Assembly (NCBI RefSeq): GCF_011947265.1
Contig: NZ_JAATHD010000017.1
Coordinates: 62,001 to 126,000 of the forward strand
Source: Paenibacillus sp. HB172176
Lineage (GTDB): Bacteria > Bacillota > Bacilli > Paenibacillales > Paenibacillaceae
Direction: 5' to 3'
Length of the DNA: 64,000 nucleotides
Shown: positions 63,693 through 64,000 of the stretch, piece after piece
Layout: each line of letters begins with the position of its first letter
How positions within the stretch are numbered: position 1 is the stretch's first letter
The notes under the pieces: generated by a model
Databases searched by the model: none
What the model was told of the DNA's origin: nothing
The model's input: only the letters and a program-made list of their open reading frames with translations
Made by a program: the position numbers and the translations under genes

Positions 63693-64000
63693 GTGGGAAG
63701 ACCGGTGCATTTCGAAATTCATGTCAATGATATGGAGCGAGCGAAAACATTTTACGGCACGGTGTTTGGCTGGACGTTCGAGGATTGGAGCGAGTATGCA
63801 GGCACGCCGTATTACGGCGCGGTGACGGGCGACGCGGAGCAAATGGGCATTAACGGCGCTCTGATGCAGCGCCGGGGACCGGGGCCGATGCCTGCACAGC
63901 CGCTGAATGCCTTCGCCTGCACACTGGGCGTCGAAAGCTATGACGAGACGGAAGCCGCGATTCTGAAGCATGGAGGACAGCTCGCTATGCCGAAGTATGC
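63693..64000 (+). CDS. VOC-family (glyoxalase-like) protein, 3' end outside window
   Basis: The GTG at 63693 is preceded at 9 bases by GTGGAGGTG. The visible 102 codons begin VGRPVHFEIHVNDMERAKTFYGTVFGW, read in parts, the usual first beta-alpha-beta-beta-beta unit of VOC proteins. His at HFEIHV is the likely first metal ligand. These proteins are commonly annotated as glyoxalase/bleomycin resistance proteins. The substrate is unknown and no coupling to the genes before it is apparent. Confidence 0.9.
   Translation, partial: MGRPVHFEIHVNDMERAKTFYGTVFGWTFEDWSEYAGTPYYGAVTGDAEQMGINGALMQRRGPGPMPAQPLNAFACTLGVESYDETEAAILKHGGQLAMPKY

Overview
The window looks like chromosomal DNA from a Paenibacillus-type member of the Firmicutes (Paenibacillaceae). 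The evidence is strong Shine-Dalgarno sites, lipoprotein sugar-binding proteins, AraC-type regulators with membrane sensor domains, many plant-glycan glycosidases and short intergenic repeats. This placement is inferred from gene style; no rRNA or marker gene is present. Almost everything is on the + strand. I saw no tRNA, rRNA, CRISPR array, phage genes or intact transposase.

Layout. (1) 1-10443: glycan degradation: a GH2 beta-galactosidase (5' end missing), a GH78 alpha-L-rhamnosidase, a RuBisCO-like protein translationally coupled to a beta-propeller/GH78 fusion enzyme, and an SDR. (2) 10524-14892, module A: a GT8 glycosyltransferase and two divergent BtrH-like proteins, followed by a methyltransferase and an acyl carrier protein (ACP). 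(3) 15142-26717: a membrane AraC regulator, a sugar ABC importer, a GH106-like glycosidase, a zinc dehydrogenase and a lone solute-binding protein. (4) 27070-40870, module B: methyltransferase, glycosyltransferase, UDP-glucuronate decarboxylase-like enzyme, UDP-glucose dehydrogenase, FkbM methyltransferase, second ACP, ATP-grasp ligase, two radical SAM/SPASM proteins, Gfo/Idh oxidoreductase, a three-gene ABC-2 transporter and a glucose-1-phosphate cytidylyltransferase. (5) 40884-50397: an AraC regulator, a second sugar importer, a large GH106-like protein and a response regulator. (6) 50423-54535, module C: a PLP decarboxylase, ATP-grasp ligase, third ACP and third BtrH-like protein, tightly coupled. 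(7) 54536-55534: a gene-free kilobase full of repeats and two MITE-like elements. (8) 55535-64000: GH140-like, Asp/Glu racemase-like, GH42, GH95, a luciferase-like monooxygenase and a partial VOC protein.

How it may work together. Module C has the same four protein types that build and transfer the amino-acyl side chain of butirosin: BtrJ ligase, BtrK decarboxylase, BtrI carrier and BtrH transferase. A flavin monooxygenase of the BtrO type lies 8 kb downstream. No aminoglycoside core genes are visible. Modules A and B add two more carriers, two more BtrH-like proteins and another ATP-grasp ligase, mixed with sugar-nucleotide, methylation, radical SAM and export genes. The simplest reading is an undescribed pathway that loads an amino acid onto a free-standing carrier, modifies it there, and transfers it to a glycosylated (perhaps xylose-containing) acceptor that is then exported. 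The surrounding plant-polysaccharide utilisation genes, and CcpA-like sites near modules A and the second importer, suggest a link to carbon supply. Functions come from motifs read by eye; the product is unknown.
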